A stretch of 64,000 nucleotides of DNA from Acidobacteriota bacterium (GTDB taxonomy: Bacteria; Acidobacteriota; Terriglobia; Terriglobales; Acidobacteriaceae), in NCBI GenBank assembly GCA_018268915.1, contig JAFDVQ010000016.1, positions 124,001 to 188,000 of the forward strand, given 5' to 3'. Under the pieces are notes generated by a model. It was not told where the DNA came from, made no database searches, and saw nothing but the letters and a program-made list of their open reading frames with translations. Numbering within the stretch: the stretch's first letter is position 1; each line of letters starts with the position of its first letter. This document shows positions 27,297 through 37,214 of the stretch, piece after piece. A program made the translations under genes and the position numbers.

Positions 27297-28718
27297 ATGT
27301 CACTGGGTGTCCTGAATAACATTTCGGCAATCTACGCGCAAAACAATCTGGCCAATACGCAGGCTTCGCTGTCGAAGACTCTGCAGCAGCTTTCTTCGGG
27401 ATCGCGCATCAACTCCGGCGCTGACGACGCAGCTGGTCTCTCACTCGCTAACGGCCTCCAGGCTTCCGCAACTGCTCTCTCTCAGTCTGCAAAGAATGCG
27501 TCAGAAGGTGTTGATTTTCTACAGGTAGCGGATGGTGCGCTGTCGCAGGTGACGAACCTTCTCAACCGTGCTGTAACTCTGGCGACGGAAGCTTCGAACG
27601 GAACGTTGAACAGCAGCCAGCAGTCTGCAGCCAATGCTGAATACCAGAAGATTCTTGGAGAGATTGATTCCATCAACAACAACACCGAATACAACGGCAT
27701 CGCCAGCTTTTCAGGTTCAGCACTGACGCCCGCACAATCGACGAACTCATTCGCGATTGCGGCCGGAAATACGATCACGATTACGTTCTCTGACGGAAAT
27801 ACCAAAGCCATCACCAGCGCGTCGACTGGTGCAGGCGCTGTTACAAGCCTGAGCACGCTCGCATCCTACCTGAGCGGCAGCAATGCAGCTGGACCGAACG
27901 GCGAGCACCTGTCGGCCAGTGTGAGCAACGGCCAACTCATCGTTACAGGAGGTTCGGTATCGGGAACCATCACGGAGACGGCCCAGGCGGCGGGAACGAC
28001 AGGAAAGACATCGCTCACAGTCTCGAACGCTGCGGACACATTGAAGATTGCCGGCACTGCTGGAACGGATGATGCTACTGTTCACTTCACGACAGGTTCC
28101 GGCACCGCTGCTACGGTCACAGTCGCGGCAGCAGGTAGCTACTCTTCTCTTTCCGCACTTGCCTCCTACATCAATACCCAGGCTATTGCGGGCGGAGCGA
28201 GTGGAAACATCGCTACGGTATCCGGCAATACGCTTACGTTCACCAACGCCAGCCTGGACACCGGAACGGCGGGCGCGATCAATGAGACGGCCAACTTCAC
28301 GCTCACCAACAACAAATCTGTTTCTGTCTTCACATCCGACGGAACGATCTCATCGTCGTATAACAATGCGGCGACAGACACGGTCTCTACGAGTACCGGT
28401 GCACTCGGAATCTCGGGAACTGCGTTGACGGATGCCACATCCGCGCAGGTTGCAATCAAGGCTATCAACTCCGCAATCAGCGTCGTTGCGAGCAACCGTG
28501 GTACGATCGGCGCCAACATCAACACGCTCACAGCAGTCGGCAATGTGATGACCACTCAGTCGACCAACACCCTGGCTGCGATGAACGACGTCACCGCAAC
28601 CGACTATGGCCAGGCGACGTCTGATATGTCGAAGTACCAGATCCTGAGCCAGACCGGCATTGCGGCTCTCTCACAGGCCAACCAGGCACAGCAACTGATC
28701 ACCAAACTGCTCCAATAG
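27297..28718 (+). CDS. fliC: Flagellin
   Basis: This is the filament subunit, 473 residues, exported by the flagellar type III apparatus without a cleaved signal. The N-terminal D0/D1 region is canonical (SLGVLNNISAIYAQNNL, QQLSSGSRINSGADDAAGLS), as is the C-terminal D1/D0 helix (NRGTIGANINTL through ALSQANQAQQLITKLLQ). The middle 250 residues form a Ser/Thr/Ala-rich variable D2/D3 part with two similar segments around SLSTLASYL and SLSALASYI, suggesting an internal duplication. ATG 27297 is chosen because AAGGAGA lies 6 bases before it and the family N-terminus begins there. Expression is expected from the sigma-28 promoter at 27149-27175. Confidence 0.96.
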   Translation: MSLGVLNNISAIYAQNNLANTQASLSKTLQQLSSGSRINSGADDAAGLSLANGLQASATALSQSAKNASEGVDFLQVADGALSQVTNLLNRAVTLATEASNGTLNSSQQSAANAEYQKILGEIDSINNNTEYNGIASFSGSALTPAQSTNSFAIAAGNTITITFSDGNTKAITSASTGAGAVTSLSTLASYLSGSNAAGPNGEHLSASVSNGQLIVTGGSVSGTITETAQAAGTTGKTSLTVSNAADTLKIAGTAGTDDATVHFTTGSGTAATVTVAAAGSYSSLSALASYINTQAIAGGASGNIATVSGNTLTFTNASLDTGTAGAINETANFTLTNNKSVSVFTSDGTISSSYNNAATDTVSTSTGALGISGTALTDATSAQVAIKAINSAISVVASNRGTIGANINTLTAVGNVMTTQSTNTLAAMNDVTATDYGQATSDMSKYQILSQTGIAALSQANQAQQLITKLLQ

Positions 28719-28751
28719 CTTCGCGGTTTCCTACTTTAGCCCGGGAACATG

Positions 28752-28791
28752 GCGGGGAAGGCGGCGATCCAGCCTTCTCCGCTGTGCTTTT
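28752..28791 (+). terminator. Terminator after flagellin gene
   Basis: GCGGGGAAGGC and GCCTTCTCCGC form an 11-bp stem with one G-U pair and a 9-base loop, followed by TGTGCTTTT. It lies 33 bp after the flagellin stop and separates this highly expressed gene from fliD. Confidence 0.8.
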
Positions 28792-28878
28792 CACAACTCT
28801 GCAGATTCTTAGTTAGCTTTAACTTTCGGGCAGTAACAAGGGACCCTCAATTGAAGGTCAGCACTCCAGGAGACATGC

Positions 28879-30321
28879 ATGGGTGCAGTCGGACTAAATT
28901 TTGGATCTCCTACAAGCGGCCAGGGCTTTGATGTAACGAGCACCGTCAATCAAATCGTGACCAACCTGCAGTCAGTCGAGAAGCCGTGGAAAGATCAGCT
29001 CACGGCTCTGCAAAGCAAAGACACGGCCCTTTCAAGCCTGGGCACTCTGCTGTCGACGCTTACTTCCGACCTGCAGGCATTGACAGACTTTAACGGCACC
29101 ATGGCTTATAAGACCGGATCCAGTTCGAACACAGATGTGCTGCATTTGTCTTCGGCCAGTGCCAATGCGGTTGCCGGCACGCACACGGTCATCGTTCAGA
29201 ACCTTGCCCAGGTCTCAACCGCGGCCACCGACCCTATCAGAGCAACAGATGTTCTTGCAGGTGGCATCACTTTCAAAATCGGCAACGGAGAATGGAAGAC
29301 CGTCAATGTCGGCGATGCCTCTACCGAGGCCACAATCGCGGGTTTGTCGGCTGCCATCAATAACGCAAACCTCGGGGTGACGGCCAGCGTCCTGACGAAT
29401 GCCGACGGTACGGCACGTCTCTCGCTCGTCAGCAAGACCGACGGAAGCGCCGGCCAAATCACAATTGCCAACTCCGCTAATAATCCAACCAGTCCAACGA
29501 ACCTCTCGGACAAGACCACTGCCAGCCAGAGCGCCAATCTGGGACTCGCGGTCATTCAAGGCGGTATCGATGCGACGATGAAGGTCGATGGCGTCACTGT
29601 TACAAGCGCTTCCAATACTGTTGCCAATGCGATTCCGGGCGTTACGTTTCAACTGCTGTCAACCGGGATCTCTGACACGAACTCGACTCCACCCAGCATC
29701 CAGGTCGTAATTGACAATGACATCTCGAGCATTGAGACTGCCGTTTCAAAATTCGTTTCCGACTACAATGCAGCCATCAAAGCTATCAACACACAGGAAG
29801 GTAAAGATTCTTTAGGCAAACCCGAGCCCCTTTTCGGAACAGGTGTAGCGGCGCAGATTCAGGAAGGCCTTCTGACCGCGATAGGAAGGTCCTTCGGCTC
29901 AAACACGATCAACTCTCTTATCGCACTTGGAATCAAAGCCAGCGCTGCAGCAGACGGAACGGTCACTCTGGACGCCGACAAACTTACCAGCGCTCTCAAC
30001 GGCAGCTTCGATCAGGTCGTCTCGCTCTTTCAGGATTCCGATAGTTTTGGATCTGCGTTTATGACCACTCTCGACGGACTTGGGACGAACAGCGCATCTG
30101 GAGGGGCAATTGCGCTGGCACTTAAGGAAAACAGCAGCCAGGAGTCGACCCTCAATGCGAACGTCGATCGGCAGGAGGCTGTCATTGCGGCCCAGAAAAC
30201 GCGGCTCACAAATGAATTAAACCTGGCGAACCAGATTCTTCAGGCAATTCCTCAGCAGATCGAACAGGTGAACGAGATGTACAGCGCGATCACCGGCTAT
30301 AACCGCAATCAGAACGGATAG
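28879..30321 (+). CDS. fliD: Flagellar filament cap protein FliD
   Basis: This is the hook-associated protein 2 or filament cap, 480 residues, exported to the filament tip where it assists flagellin folding. The FliD N-terminal domain (FDVTSTVNQIVTNLQSVEKP, about residues 15-110) and the FliD C-terminal domain (TTQ-like region, VSKFVSDYNAAIKAINTQEG to the coiled-coil end QQIEQVNEMYSAITGYNRNQ) are present. ATG 28879 has AGGAG 6 bases upstream. It is followed by fliS after 9 bp, so fliD-fliS form one transcript, separated from flagellin by a terminator. Confidence 0.95.
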   Translation: MGAVGLNFGSPTSGQGFDVTSTVNQIVTNLQSVEKPWKDQLTALQSKDTALSSLGTLLSTLTSDLQALTDFNGTMAYKTGSSSNTDVLHLSSASANAVAGTHTVIVQNLAQVSTAATDPIRATDVLAGGITFKIGNGEWKTVNVGDASTEATIAGLSAAINNANLGVTASVLTNADGTARLSLVSKTDGSAGQITIANSANNPTSPTNLSDKTTASQSANLGLAVIQGGIDATMKVDGVTVTSASNTVANAIPGVTFQLLSTGISDTNSTPPSIQVVIDNDISSIETAVSKFVSDYNAAIKAINTQEGKDSLGKPEPLFGTGVAAQIQEGLLTAIGRSFGSNTINSLIALGIKASAAADGTVTLDADKLTSALNGSFDQVVSLFQDSDSFGSAFMTTLDGLGTNSASGGAIALALKENSSQESTLNANVDRQEAVIAAQKTRLTNELNLANQILQAIPQQIEQVNEMYSAITGYNRNQNG

Positions 30322-30330
30322 GGATCAAGA

Positions 30331-30786
30331 ATGAATGCATATCAGTCAACCGTGCTGGAGGGTGCCAGCCCGGTCGAACTCACAATCGCCCTCTACGATG
30401 GGATCGTTCGTTTCATGAACCAGGCGATTGAAGCGGTTGAGCAGAACGATGTTGATAAGCGCAGGGCGTCTGTGAAGCGTGCCATGGACATCGTGATGCA
30501 CTTGCAGGTCACTCTCGATCGAAAGCAGGGCGGCAAACCGGCCGAGGCGCTCACGGAGTTTTACACCGCTATGTTTGCCTTGATGCTTCAAGGATCACAG
30601 GCAAACTCGCGGCAGAAGTTCGAGCAGGTGATTGCAAATGTAAGAAATGTTCGGGAGGCATGGAAACAGGCTTTGGCTGAAGCAGCACACAGCGGTGTTC
30701 GCGAGACCAAGCCTATCGGCTTTGACTTGGGAGGCGCCCCGACCCAATTCGCAGGCAACGAGCGCGAAAGCTCATGGACTGCATAA
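30331..30786 (+). CDS. fliS: Flagellar export chaperone FliS
   Basis: This 151-residue cytoplasmic chaperone binds the C-terminal helix of flagellin before export. The FliS pattern is clear: an N-terminal NAYQSTVLEGASPVELTIAL followed by LYDGIVRFMNQAIEA, then a four-helix bundle. It extends about 20 residues beyond the typical 130, with a Gly/Ala-rich tail. It follows fliD by 9 bp and converges with the ABC exporter gene with only 1 bp between stops. The weak GGGAT site suggests coupling to fliD. Confidence 0.94.
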   Translation: MNAYQSTVLEGASPVELTIALYDGIVRFMNQAIEAVEQNDVDKRRASVKRAMDIVMHLQVTLDRKQGGKPAEALTEFYTAMFALMLQGSQANSRQKFEQVIANVRNVREAWKQALAEAAHSGVRETKPIGFDLGGAPTQFAGNERESSWTA

Positions 30787-30787
30787 C

Positions 30788-32539
30788 CTAGCTTGCTACT
30801 GTCAGTTCTTCTTCGAGTTGCTGCTTCTGATAAAGGCTAGCGTAATAGCCGTCCTTGGCCAGCAGATCCTCGTGCGTACCGACTTCCACGATTCGACCGT
30901 GGTCGAGCACTGCAATCTGATCGGCATTGCGTACCGTTGAGACGCGATGCGAGATCAGAATTGTCGTTGCCGTTTCGGTATAGCTGCGAAGGCCGCCGAG
31001 GATGCGCTCTTCCGTGTAAGTGTCCACGCTCGCGAGCGCATCATCGAGAATGACGATTGCCGGCCGCCGCAGCAAGGCACGCGCAATTGCAGATCTCTGC
31101 TTCTGGCCGCCGGATAACGTCATTCCGCGTTCGCCTACCATCGTTTCGAAGCTTTGCGGAAACTCCTCAAACTCCCGCCGGATGTGTGCAGCTTCGGCCG
31201 CCTGCAGCAAATCGTCCTGCGCTGCATCCGGCACCCCGAAGGCAAGATTCTCGCGGATCGTTTCGCTGAAGAGAAACGTCTCCTGGGGCACGATGCCCAT
31301 ATTCCGCCTCAACACCTCCAGGGGGTATTCGCGGATTGGCCGTCCATCGATCAACAATGACCCAACCGGTGCTTCGTAGAGCCGCGAGATCAGGTTCACC
31401 ATCGTCGTCTTCCCTGATCCGGTCGGTCCCACAATGGCCAGGCTCGATCCTGCGGGAACCTTGAGCGATACATTCCGCAACACAGGAGTTTCGCCGTAGG
31501 TGAAATTGAGATCGCGGAATTCAATCTCGCCTTTGAGTTTTGCGTCTGAAGAGACTCTCGGATCGGCATCTCTGTCATCGATTGCAGGTTTGGCATGCAG
31601 GAGTTCGTCGATTCTCTTGACGGACGCTGTGCCACGCTGGAACAGGTTGACTACCCAGCCCACGGCGATGATCGGCCAGATGAGCAGGATCATATAAGTG
31701 TTGAACGCTACGAATTCGCCGGGTGTAATGCGATGCGCTACTACCTCGTGGCCGCCGACCAGCAGCGTGATGATCATCGCGATGCCGAGGATGAACTCCA
31801 GGGTTGGCCACAGCATGCCCATCAGCTGTACCAGGCCCTGAGCACGCGAGATGTATTGCCTGTTCAACTTCTCGAACAGAATCATCTGCGATTGCTCGCG
31901 GCCAAATGCCCTGACCAGACGAGCACCAGTGTAATTCTCCTGCGCCTGCGATGAGATCTCTGAAAAGCTCTCCTGGATTTTTTCAAATTTGTCGTGAATC
32001 TTACGACCAAAGTACTGCACCAGAATGCTGGCGAGCGGCATGGGGGCCCATGCGACCAGTGTCAGCCACGGACTGATGCGGAGCAGGAAGAAGAGAGCTC
32101 CAACCGTGAAGAACACTGTGTTGGCGCTGTACATGAGCGCCGGGCCAAGAAGCATGCGCACCGCATTCAGATCGTTCGTCATCCGGGCCATGATGTCGCC
32201 CGTGCGGTACTTCTGATAGAAAGTCGCATCCTGCCGTTCCAGTTGCAGGAACAGGTCATTGCGCAGATCAAACTCGATCTCACGCGAAATCCCGATCAGA
32301 ATCCAGCGCTGCGCGTAGAGGAACACACCCTTGATCAGGTAGATCCCGACGAAAATGCAGGCGAGAAGGACGATGCGCTCGCGCGAGACTCCGCGCTCCA
32401 ACTCGTCGATAGCCTTCTTGAGGATCTGCGGGCCCTGAACCGCGGCGATATTCGTGGCAATGCACGCAAGCGTGCCCCAGATATATCCCCAGCGATAGCG
32501 GCGCATGTAGCCGAACAAGGGCCTCAGGTCGCGAAGCAT
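30788..32539 (-). CDS. ABC exporter, fused membrane and ATPase domains
   Basis: This inner-membrane half-transporter of 583 residues has six helices (residues 1-310) and a nucleotide-binding domain (about 340-575) with Walker A GPTGSGKTT, signature LSGGQKQR and H-loop ISHRVS. The Walker B segment is VILDDALASVD, so the usual catalytic Glu is Asp, a trait of the MdlA/BmrC-type half of heterodimeric exporters. No partner gene is adjacent. It lies 58 bp downstream of the fused lptFG gene, so an MsbA-like role in LPS core flipping is suggested by context while the sequence points to the MdlA/YheI group. Drug export is the other possibility. Confidence 0.9.
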   Translation of the reverse strand: MLRDLRPLFGYMRRYRWGYIWGTLACIATNIAAVQGPQILKKAIDELERGVSRERIVLLACIFVGIYLIKGVFLYAQRWILIGISREIEFDLRNDLFLQLERQDATFYQKYRTGDIMARMTNDLNAVRMLLGPALMYSANTVFFTVGALFFLLRISPWLTLVAWAPMPLASILVQYFGRKIHDKFEKIQESFSEISSQAQENYTGARLVRAFGREQSQMILFEKLNRQYISRAQGLVQLMGMLWPTLEFILGIAMIITLLVGGHEVVAHRITPGEFVAFNTYMILLIWPIIAVGWVVNLFQRGTASVKRIDELLHAKPAIDDRDADPRVSSDAKLKGEIEFRDLNFTYGETPVLRNVSLKVPAGSSLAIVGPTGSGKTTMVNLISRLYEAPVGSLLIDGRPIREYPLEVLRRNMGIVPQETFLFSETIRENLAFGVPDAAQDDLLQAAEAAHIRREFEEFPQSFETMVGERGMTLSGGQKQRSAIARALLRRPAIVILDDALASVDTYTEERILGGLRSYTETATTILISHRVSTVRNADQIAVLDHGRIVEVGTHEDLLAKDGYYASLYQKQQLEEELTVAS

Positions 32540-32597
32540 ACCTTCATTGTACGGGCTGTGATGAGATGGGGTCGAACGCCCCCGGTCGGACGCAATT

Positions 32598-34934
32598 CTA
32601 GGTCGGCGTTCGCAAGAGAAGGTATCCGCCGGTCAGCGCAAACAACACATCTGGGGACCAGGCGGCGAGTGCTGCAGGCAGGTAGTTGACGTTGCCCATA
32701 GCTCCGAAAAGCCCGTCGACCACCCAGTATGCGAGCGCGACGGAGATCGCCACCGCAATACCGGTCAGGGACCCTCGCCTGCCCATGGACAGTGCAAAAG
32801 GGATCGCCAGCATAGCCATGATGACTGCAATCAGGGGATAGGCGAGCTTGTGCCATAGAGCAACGCGAAGCCGCATCGTGTCGAATCCGCTTTGCCGGAG
32901 ATCGCGGATATAGGCCTTCAGTTGCTGGAAGTTCATTTCCTGCGACTGCAGGTTTTCTTTCTTGAAGTAGCTCGGATCTTCCTGAATTTCGGAGAAGGTA
33001 GTAGTTTTGAACTCTTTATAGTCGCGCTTGGTGGCGTCGATGTCGCGCACCCATCCATTCAGAAAGTGCCAGTTTTCTGCCTTTTCATCCCAGACCGCAC
33101 GAGAGGCGTAAATCCTTCTCGAAAGCGCAAAGGTGGATGGGTCGAATTCAAAAACGGAGATGTTGGCGAACGCGTCGTCATCGCGATCGAAGAACTGGTA
33201 GTAAAAGATGCGCGCGGGCTCGCCCTTGCCGGACTGGCCGAAGATCCATTTCTCTTCCGGATGCAAAAAGGTTTGTGGCGGACGGCCCTTGATGGTGCTG
33301 CGCAGGAACTCCTGACGGCGATTTGCGGCTGGCAGGTAATAGTCATCGAAGACGAAGAGCCCGACGGCCAGGACCGCTGAAATCGAGACCACCGGGACAA
33401 CAAGCCGGTAGAGGCTGATTCCTGTGGCTTTCATTGCGACGATTTCGCTGTTGCGATTGAGGACGCCGAATGTCACGAGGACTGCAATCAACACCGCCAA
33501 GGGCGTGATGGTGTAGATCATGCTGGGCGCGAGGTTGAACAAGTAGTCGCCTACCATCCCCAAAGGGATGTGGTTGCGAATGATGTCTCCGACCAGCTCA
33601 AAGAAGGTGAAGACGAGCATCAGCATCACGAAGCTGCCCAGCACAAGCAGGAACATCCCGAAGAATTCGCGAACCACGTAGGCATCGAGCAGGCGAGGGA
33701 AGACGCCGCGCGATCCAATCCGAACCGCGCGAGGTTGCAGCCTCTCCAGCAAGCCAGTCAAGTGGTTGCCGTTGCCCATGACTGGAGACGACGGTCGTCT
33801 TGTTCGCGAAAGCAGTCCTGAGATAGCGCCAAGGACGCGGCCTCCACTCGCCATTTGCCAAAGCAGGAAAACACCTGCAATCGCAAAGATGAGGTTGGCC
33901 ATCCACACACCCACAAATGGGCTGAGCTTGCCTTGCTTGCTTAACGCGATTCCGATGTACGAAAGAACGTAGTAGACGAGGACCAGCAGTATTGTAAAAA
34001 CGAGGCCGGAGCTTTTCCCTCCGCGCCGCGAGATGATTCCCAGGGGAACGCCAACCAGCATCAACACCAGACAGGCCGCGGGATAAGAGAACCGGGTGTG
34101 CAATTCGAGCGCGTACTTTCTCGCATCCGGCCCGCGCGTACGAGCGAGAAGTTCGTGCATGGGCAACGCGTAGATGGCGGTATCCAGCCGGCCCAGGTGT
34201 GTCTCGCTCTGCGGGCTCAGTGTGAGCGGCAAATCCGTTTGGGAAAAAGTAGACACGTTGTACTGCTGCGGCTGTCCGCTGATCGTTTCGTGCCGCGAGC
34301 CGTTTCGCAGCCTCATCAGCAACTCCTGCGATGAATCGCTGACGACCGTTGCTGACTCCGCGGTCGTGATGATCGGGTTTCCTGGGTCTGAGAGGTCCGC
34401 CATGAAGACCTTGTCCCAGTTCGATGCGCCGGTTCCACCTCGCACCTGCTGAACATAAAGCACAGCATTCCGGAAATCTTCGTAGAAGACGTGCGGCTGA
34501 ATTTCGAAGGATGCCTGAGAGGTCGCTAGCTCCTGCTCCATTTCCAAAATGGAGCGATTGGCGCGAGGGGTAACGAACAGGGAATTCGCGAGGCCGAGAA
34601 GTGTTCCTCCGACAGCCACGACAGAAGCGACGCGAACGAAGTACCACACTCCCAATCCGGAAGCGCGCATGGCGATGATTTCGCTGTCGGCAGCCAGACG
34701 GCTTAGGCCGAGGAGGATTCCGACCAGCACTGCCATTGGGATTGTTACTTTGAATGTATTCGGCAGGCTGAAGACGAAAATTTCCGCGATGTTTCCAAAC
34801 GTGGAGCTATTGCGAACCACAGCTTCCAGAATGTGGTTCAGCTCGCGGATGAAAAGAATGAATGTGAATACGGCGCAGCCGATCAGAGTGTACGAGAGAA
34901 TCTCGCCGAGGATGTATCGGGTCAGGATGCGCAC
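32598..34934 (-). CDS. LptF-LptG fusion permease
   Basis: This 778-residue inner-membrane protein consists of two YjgP/YjgQ (LptF/LptG) domains in one chain. The first half (residues 1-380) begins ILTRYILGEILSYTLIGC, and the second (about 415-778) begins FPRLLDAYVVREFFGMFLL. Each half has three helices, a beta-jellyroll and three more helices, with the repeated motif E-I-I-A-M-R-A-S-G in half one and E-I-V-A-M-K-A-T-G in half two. LptF and LptG are normally separate and, with LptB, extract LPS from the inner membrane. Here one gene would supply both. The start is GTG 34934 with a weak ribosome site. It is in a minus-strand run with copA (27-bp gap) and the ABC exporter. Confidence 0.92.
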   Translation of the reverse strand: MRILTRYILGEILSYTLIGCAVFTFILFIRELNHILEAVVRNSSTFGNIAEIFVFSLPNTFKVTIPMAVLVGILLGLSRLAADSEIIAMRASGLGVWYFVRVASVVAVGGTLLGLANSLFVTPRANRSILEMEQELATSQASFEIQPHVFYEDFRNAVLYVQQVRGGTGASNWDKVFMADLSDPGNPIITTAESATVVSDSSQELLMRLRNGSRHETISGQPQQYNVSTFSQTDLPLTLSPQSETHLGRLDTAIYALPMHELLARTRGPDARKYALELHTRFSYPAACLVLMLVGVPLGIISRRGGKSSGLVFTILLVLVYYVLSYIGIALSKQGKLSPFVGVWMANLIFAIAGVFLLWQMASGGRVLGAISGLLSRTRRPSSPVMGNGNHLTGLLERLQPRAVRIGSRGVFPRLLDAYVVREFFGMFLLVLGSFVMLMLVFTFFELVGDIIRNHIPLGMVGDYLFNLAPSMIYTITPLAVLIAVLVTFGVLNRNSEIVAMKATGISLYRLVVPVVSISAVLAVGLFVFDDYYLPAANRRQEFLRSTIKGRPPQTFLHPEEKWIFGQSGKGEPARIFYYQFFDRDDDAFANISVFEFDPSTFALSRRIYASRAVWDEKAENWHFLNGWVRDIDATKRDYKEFKTTTFSEIQEDPSYFKKENLQSQEMNFQQLKAYIRDLRQSGFDTMRLRVALWHKLAYPLIAVIMAMLAIPFALSMGRRGSLTGIAVAISVALAYWVVDGLFGAMGNVNYLPAALAAWSPDVLFALTGGYLLLRTPT

Positions 34935-34961
34935 GTCTAGGGCTCTGCCGTTAGTTTATCG

Positions 34962-37205
34962 TCAACGGCTGGGCTCCCACGCGCGCAAGCGCAGGCTGTT
35001 GCTGAGCACGCTGACGGAGCTCAACGCCATTGCAGCCGCAGCGATCCACGGACTCAGCAGGATGTGGAAGGCGGGGTACAGCACGCCCGCTGCCAGAGGA
35101 ATTCCCAGCAGGTTGTAGCCGGCGGCCCAGAAGAGGTTCTGCCGCATTACTTTCACAGTGGATTCGGCCAGTTCTATAGACCAGACAATCGCACGCGGCT
35201 GCGAATTCACGAGCAGAATGTCACCGGCTTCCTGGGCAAGATCTGCTCCGGTTCCCATCGAAATACCGGCATCTGCCTGTGCAAGTGCCGCAGCGTCATT
35301 GATTCCGTCGCCTACCATTGCGACGCGTAAGCCTTCCTGTTGAAGGGATCGGATTCGCGCCAGCTTGCCTGCCGGATCGAGACCCGCTTCCACTTCTCCA
35401 ATGCCGGCCTGGTTAGCGATCGGCGCTGATGCGGCCGGCGAATCTCCTGTCAGCATCAGTACTCTCAGGCCTCTATCGCGCATCGCCGACACGGCGTCTG
35501 TAGCCTCCGAACGCAAGGTGTCGCGTGCATCGAAGCAACCAATTGCCTGGTTGTCGAGCGCAATCCACAGGCGTGTGGTGCCAGGCTTTACGGGGGGGAT
35601 TGAATCTGGAAGACGAATTCCAGTTTCCAGCAGTAGCGCCTCATTGCCGATCAGGCAGTCGTAATCTTCTACGCGTGCACTGAGACCGCGTCCGGGAATC
35701 ACCTGGACGTCTTGAGCAGGCTGCCATTTAACGGCTTGCGCCCTTGCATAATCCACGACCGCGTGCGCCAAAGGATGATTCGAGCGCTCCTCCGCGGCAG
35801 CCGCCAGCCGCAGCAGGTCCTCTTCGAAGTACCCTTTCACCGGGCGAACTGCCTGCAGGACGGGCCGGCCGGCGGTCAGTGTGCCAGTTTTATCGAGGAC
35901 GATCGCTTTCAAGTTGGTGGCGCGTTCCAAAGCCTCGCCGCCCTTGAACAGCACGCCGATCTGGGCGCCGCGTCCCACTGCCACAGTGAGAGCCGCCGGA
36001 ACTGCGAGGCCCATCGCGCACGGGCAGGCGATAACCAGGACCGAGACCGTTGCCGCAAGCGCCATGGAAACGGAGTGCGCGGAGAAGTACCACGCTGCGA
36101 ACGTAATGACGGACAGTAGAAGCACGATGGGTACGAAGATGGCGCTTGCGCGATCCGCGAGCCGCTGCGTTGGGGCTCGCGAAGACTGCGCCTGCTCTAC
36201 CAAGCGCGTGATCTGCGCGAGCACTGTGTTCTCGCCCAGCGATTCGGCCCGACAAGCAACCGCTCCGTCATAGTTCAGGGATCCAGCCAACACGCGATCT
36301 TCTGGTTCTCGCGAAAGCGGAGTCGACTCGCCCGTCAGCATCGATTCGTCTACAGTCGTTCGGCCTTCGACGATACTGGCGTCAACAGGGAAGCGCTCGC
36401 CCGGAAGAACCAGGACCTGGTCTCCAACTCGGATCTCTTCGAGCGGAACGAGCGTCTGTACGCCGTCGACAAGCCGTCGTGCTGTTGAAGGGCGAAGCCG
36501 TCCCAGGGCATTTACCGCAGCCAGGGCATGCCGTTTTGCCCGAGCCTCAAGCGCTTTGCCGAGAAGGAGAAATCCCAGTATCAATAACACCGCGTCGTAA
36601 TAAATATCGCGGCCGGGAGCCGGGGCGATTGTGCCGAATGCTGAATACGCGAACGCCACTCCGGTTCCGAGGCTTACAAGCGTATTCATGTTGGTGCCGC
36701 CATGCCGCAGAGCCTTGGCTGCCGCGAAATAGATTCCTCTTCCCGCCCACACCATCAGGATCGTTGTGAGAACGAGGAGAGTCCACCGTATTGCGTCGTG
36801 AGTGGTTTGCAGATACAGCCCGGGCAGCACGTGCATCAGGAAATGATCTGCGGGTCCCATTTCCGCACCGAGCGGCATCGCGAGCAGCATTGCCACGCCA
36901 CCGCCGACCAAAGTAGCCACTGCTTTTGCGAGTGCATCGTGCTCTTCCGATCCTGATACTGCAGAGGTCACGCCGCCGCGTGGCAGAGCGGCATCGTAGC
37001 CCGCACCGCGAATCGCTTTCAGCAGATCTTCGGTAGATGTCTCTTTCGGATCGAAAACTACAGTGGCCCGATTGGCCATCAGGTCGACGTGGGCTGACTT
37101 GACCCCTGCAGTATCTTTGAGCGCGCTCTCAACGTGATGCTGGCAGGCAGCACAGGTCATTCCGATAACCGGCAACGCGAGCGACTCTGTCTCTTGCGAG
37201 GGCAT
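34962..37205 (-). CDS. copA: Copper-exporting P1B-type ATPase CopA
   Basis: This is a Cu(I) efflux pump of the inner membrane, 747 residues. One N-terminal HMA domain (GMTCAAC, residues 15-21) is followed by eight helices, the actuator motif TGES, the membrane metal site CPC (VIACPCAMGLA), the phosphorylation site DKTGT and the hinge GDGINDAAAL. The C-terminal helices carry the Cu(I) signature residues YN (AAGYNLLGIP) and M-x-x-S-S (MALSSVSVLSNSLRLR). ATG 37205 is close to the copZ stop (9 bp), so copZ and copA are co-expressed. Association with lptFG downstream by only 27 bp is unusual. Confidence 0.95.
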   Translation of the reverse strand: MPSQETESLALPVIGMTCAACQHHVESALKDTAGVKSAHVDLMANRATVVFDPKETSTEDLLKAIRGAGYDAALPRGGVTSAVSGSEEHDALAKAVATLVGGGVAMLLAMPLGAEMGPADHFLMHVLPGLYLQTTHDAIRWTLLVLTTILMVWAGRGIYFAAAKALRHGGTNMNTLVSLGTGVAFAYSAFGTIAPAPGRDIYYDAVLLILGFLLLGKALEARAKRHALAAVNALGRLRPSTARRLVDGVQTLVPLEEIRVGDQVLVLPGERFPVDASIVEGRTTVDESMLTGESTPLSREPEDRVLAGSLNYDGAVACRAESLGENTVLAQITRLVEQAQSSRAPTQRLADRASAIFVPIVLLLSVITFAAWYFSAHSVSMALAATVSVLVIACPCAMGLAVPAALTVAVGRGAQIGVLFKGGEALERATNLKAIVLDKTGTLTAGRPVLQAVRPVKGYFEEDLLRLAAAAEERSNHPLAHAVVDYARAQAVKWQPAQDVQVIPGRGLSARVEDYDCLIGNEALLLETGIRLPDSIPPVKPGTTRLWIALDNQAIGCFDARDTLRSEATDAVSAMRDRGLRVLMLTGDSPAASAPIANQAGIGEVEAGLDPAGKLARIRSLQQEGLRVAMVGDGINDAAALAQADAGISMGTGADLAQEAGDILLVNSQPRAIVWSIELAESTVKVMRQNLFWAAGYNLLGIPLAAGVLYPAFHILLSPWIAAAAMALSSVSVLSNSLRLRAWEPSR

Positions 37206-37214
37206 TTCCGAGCT

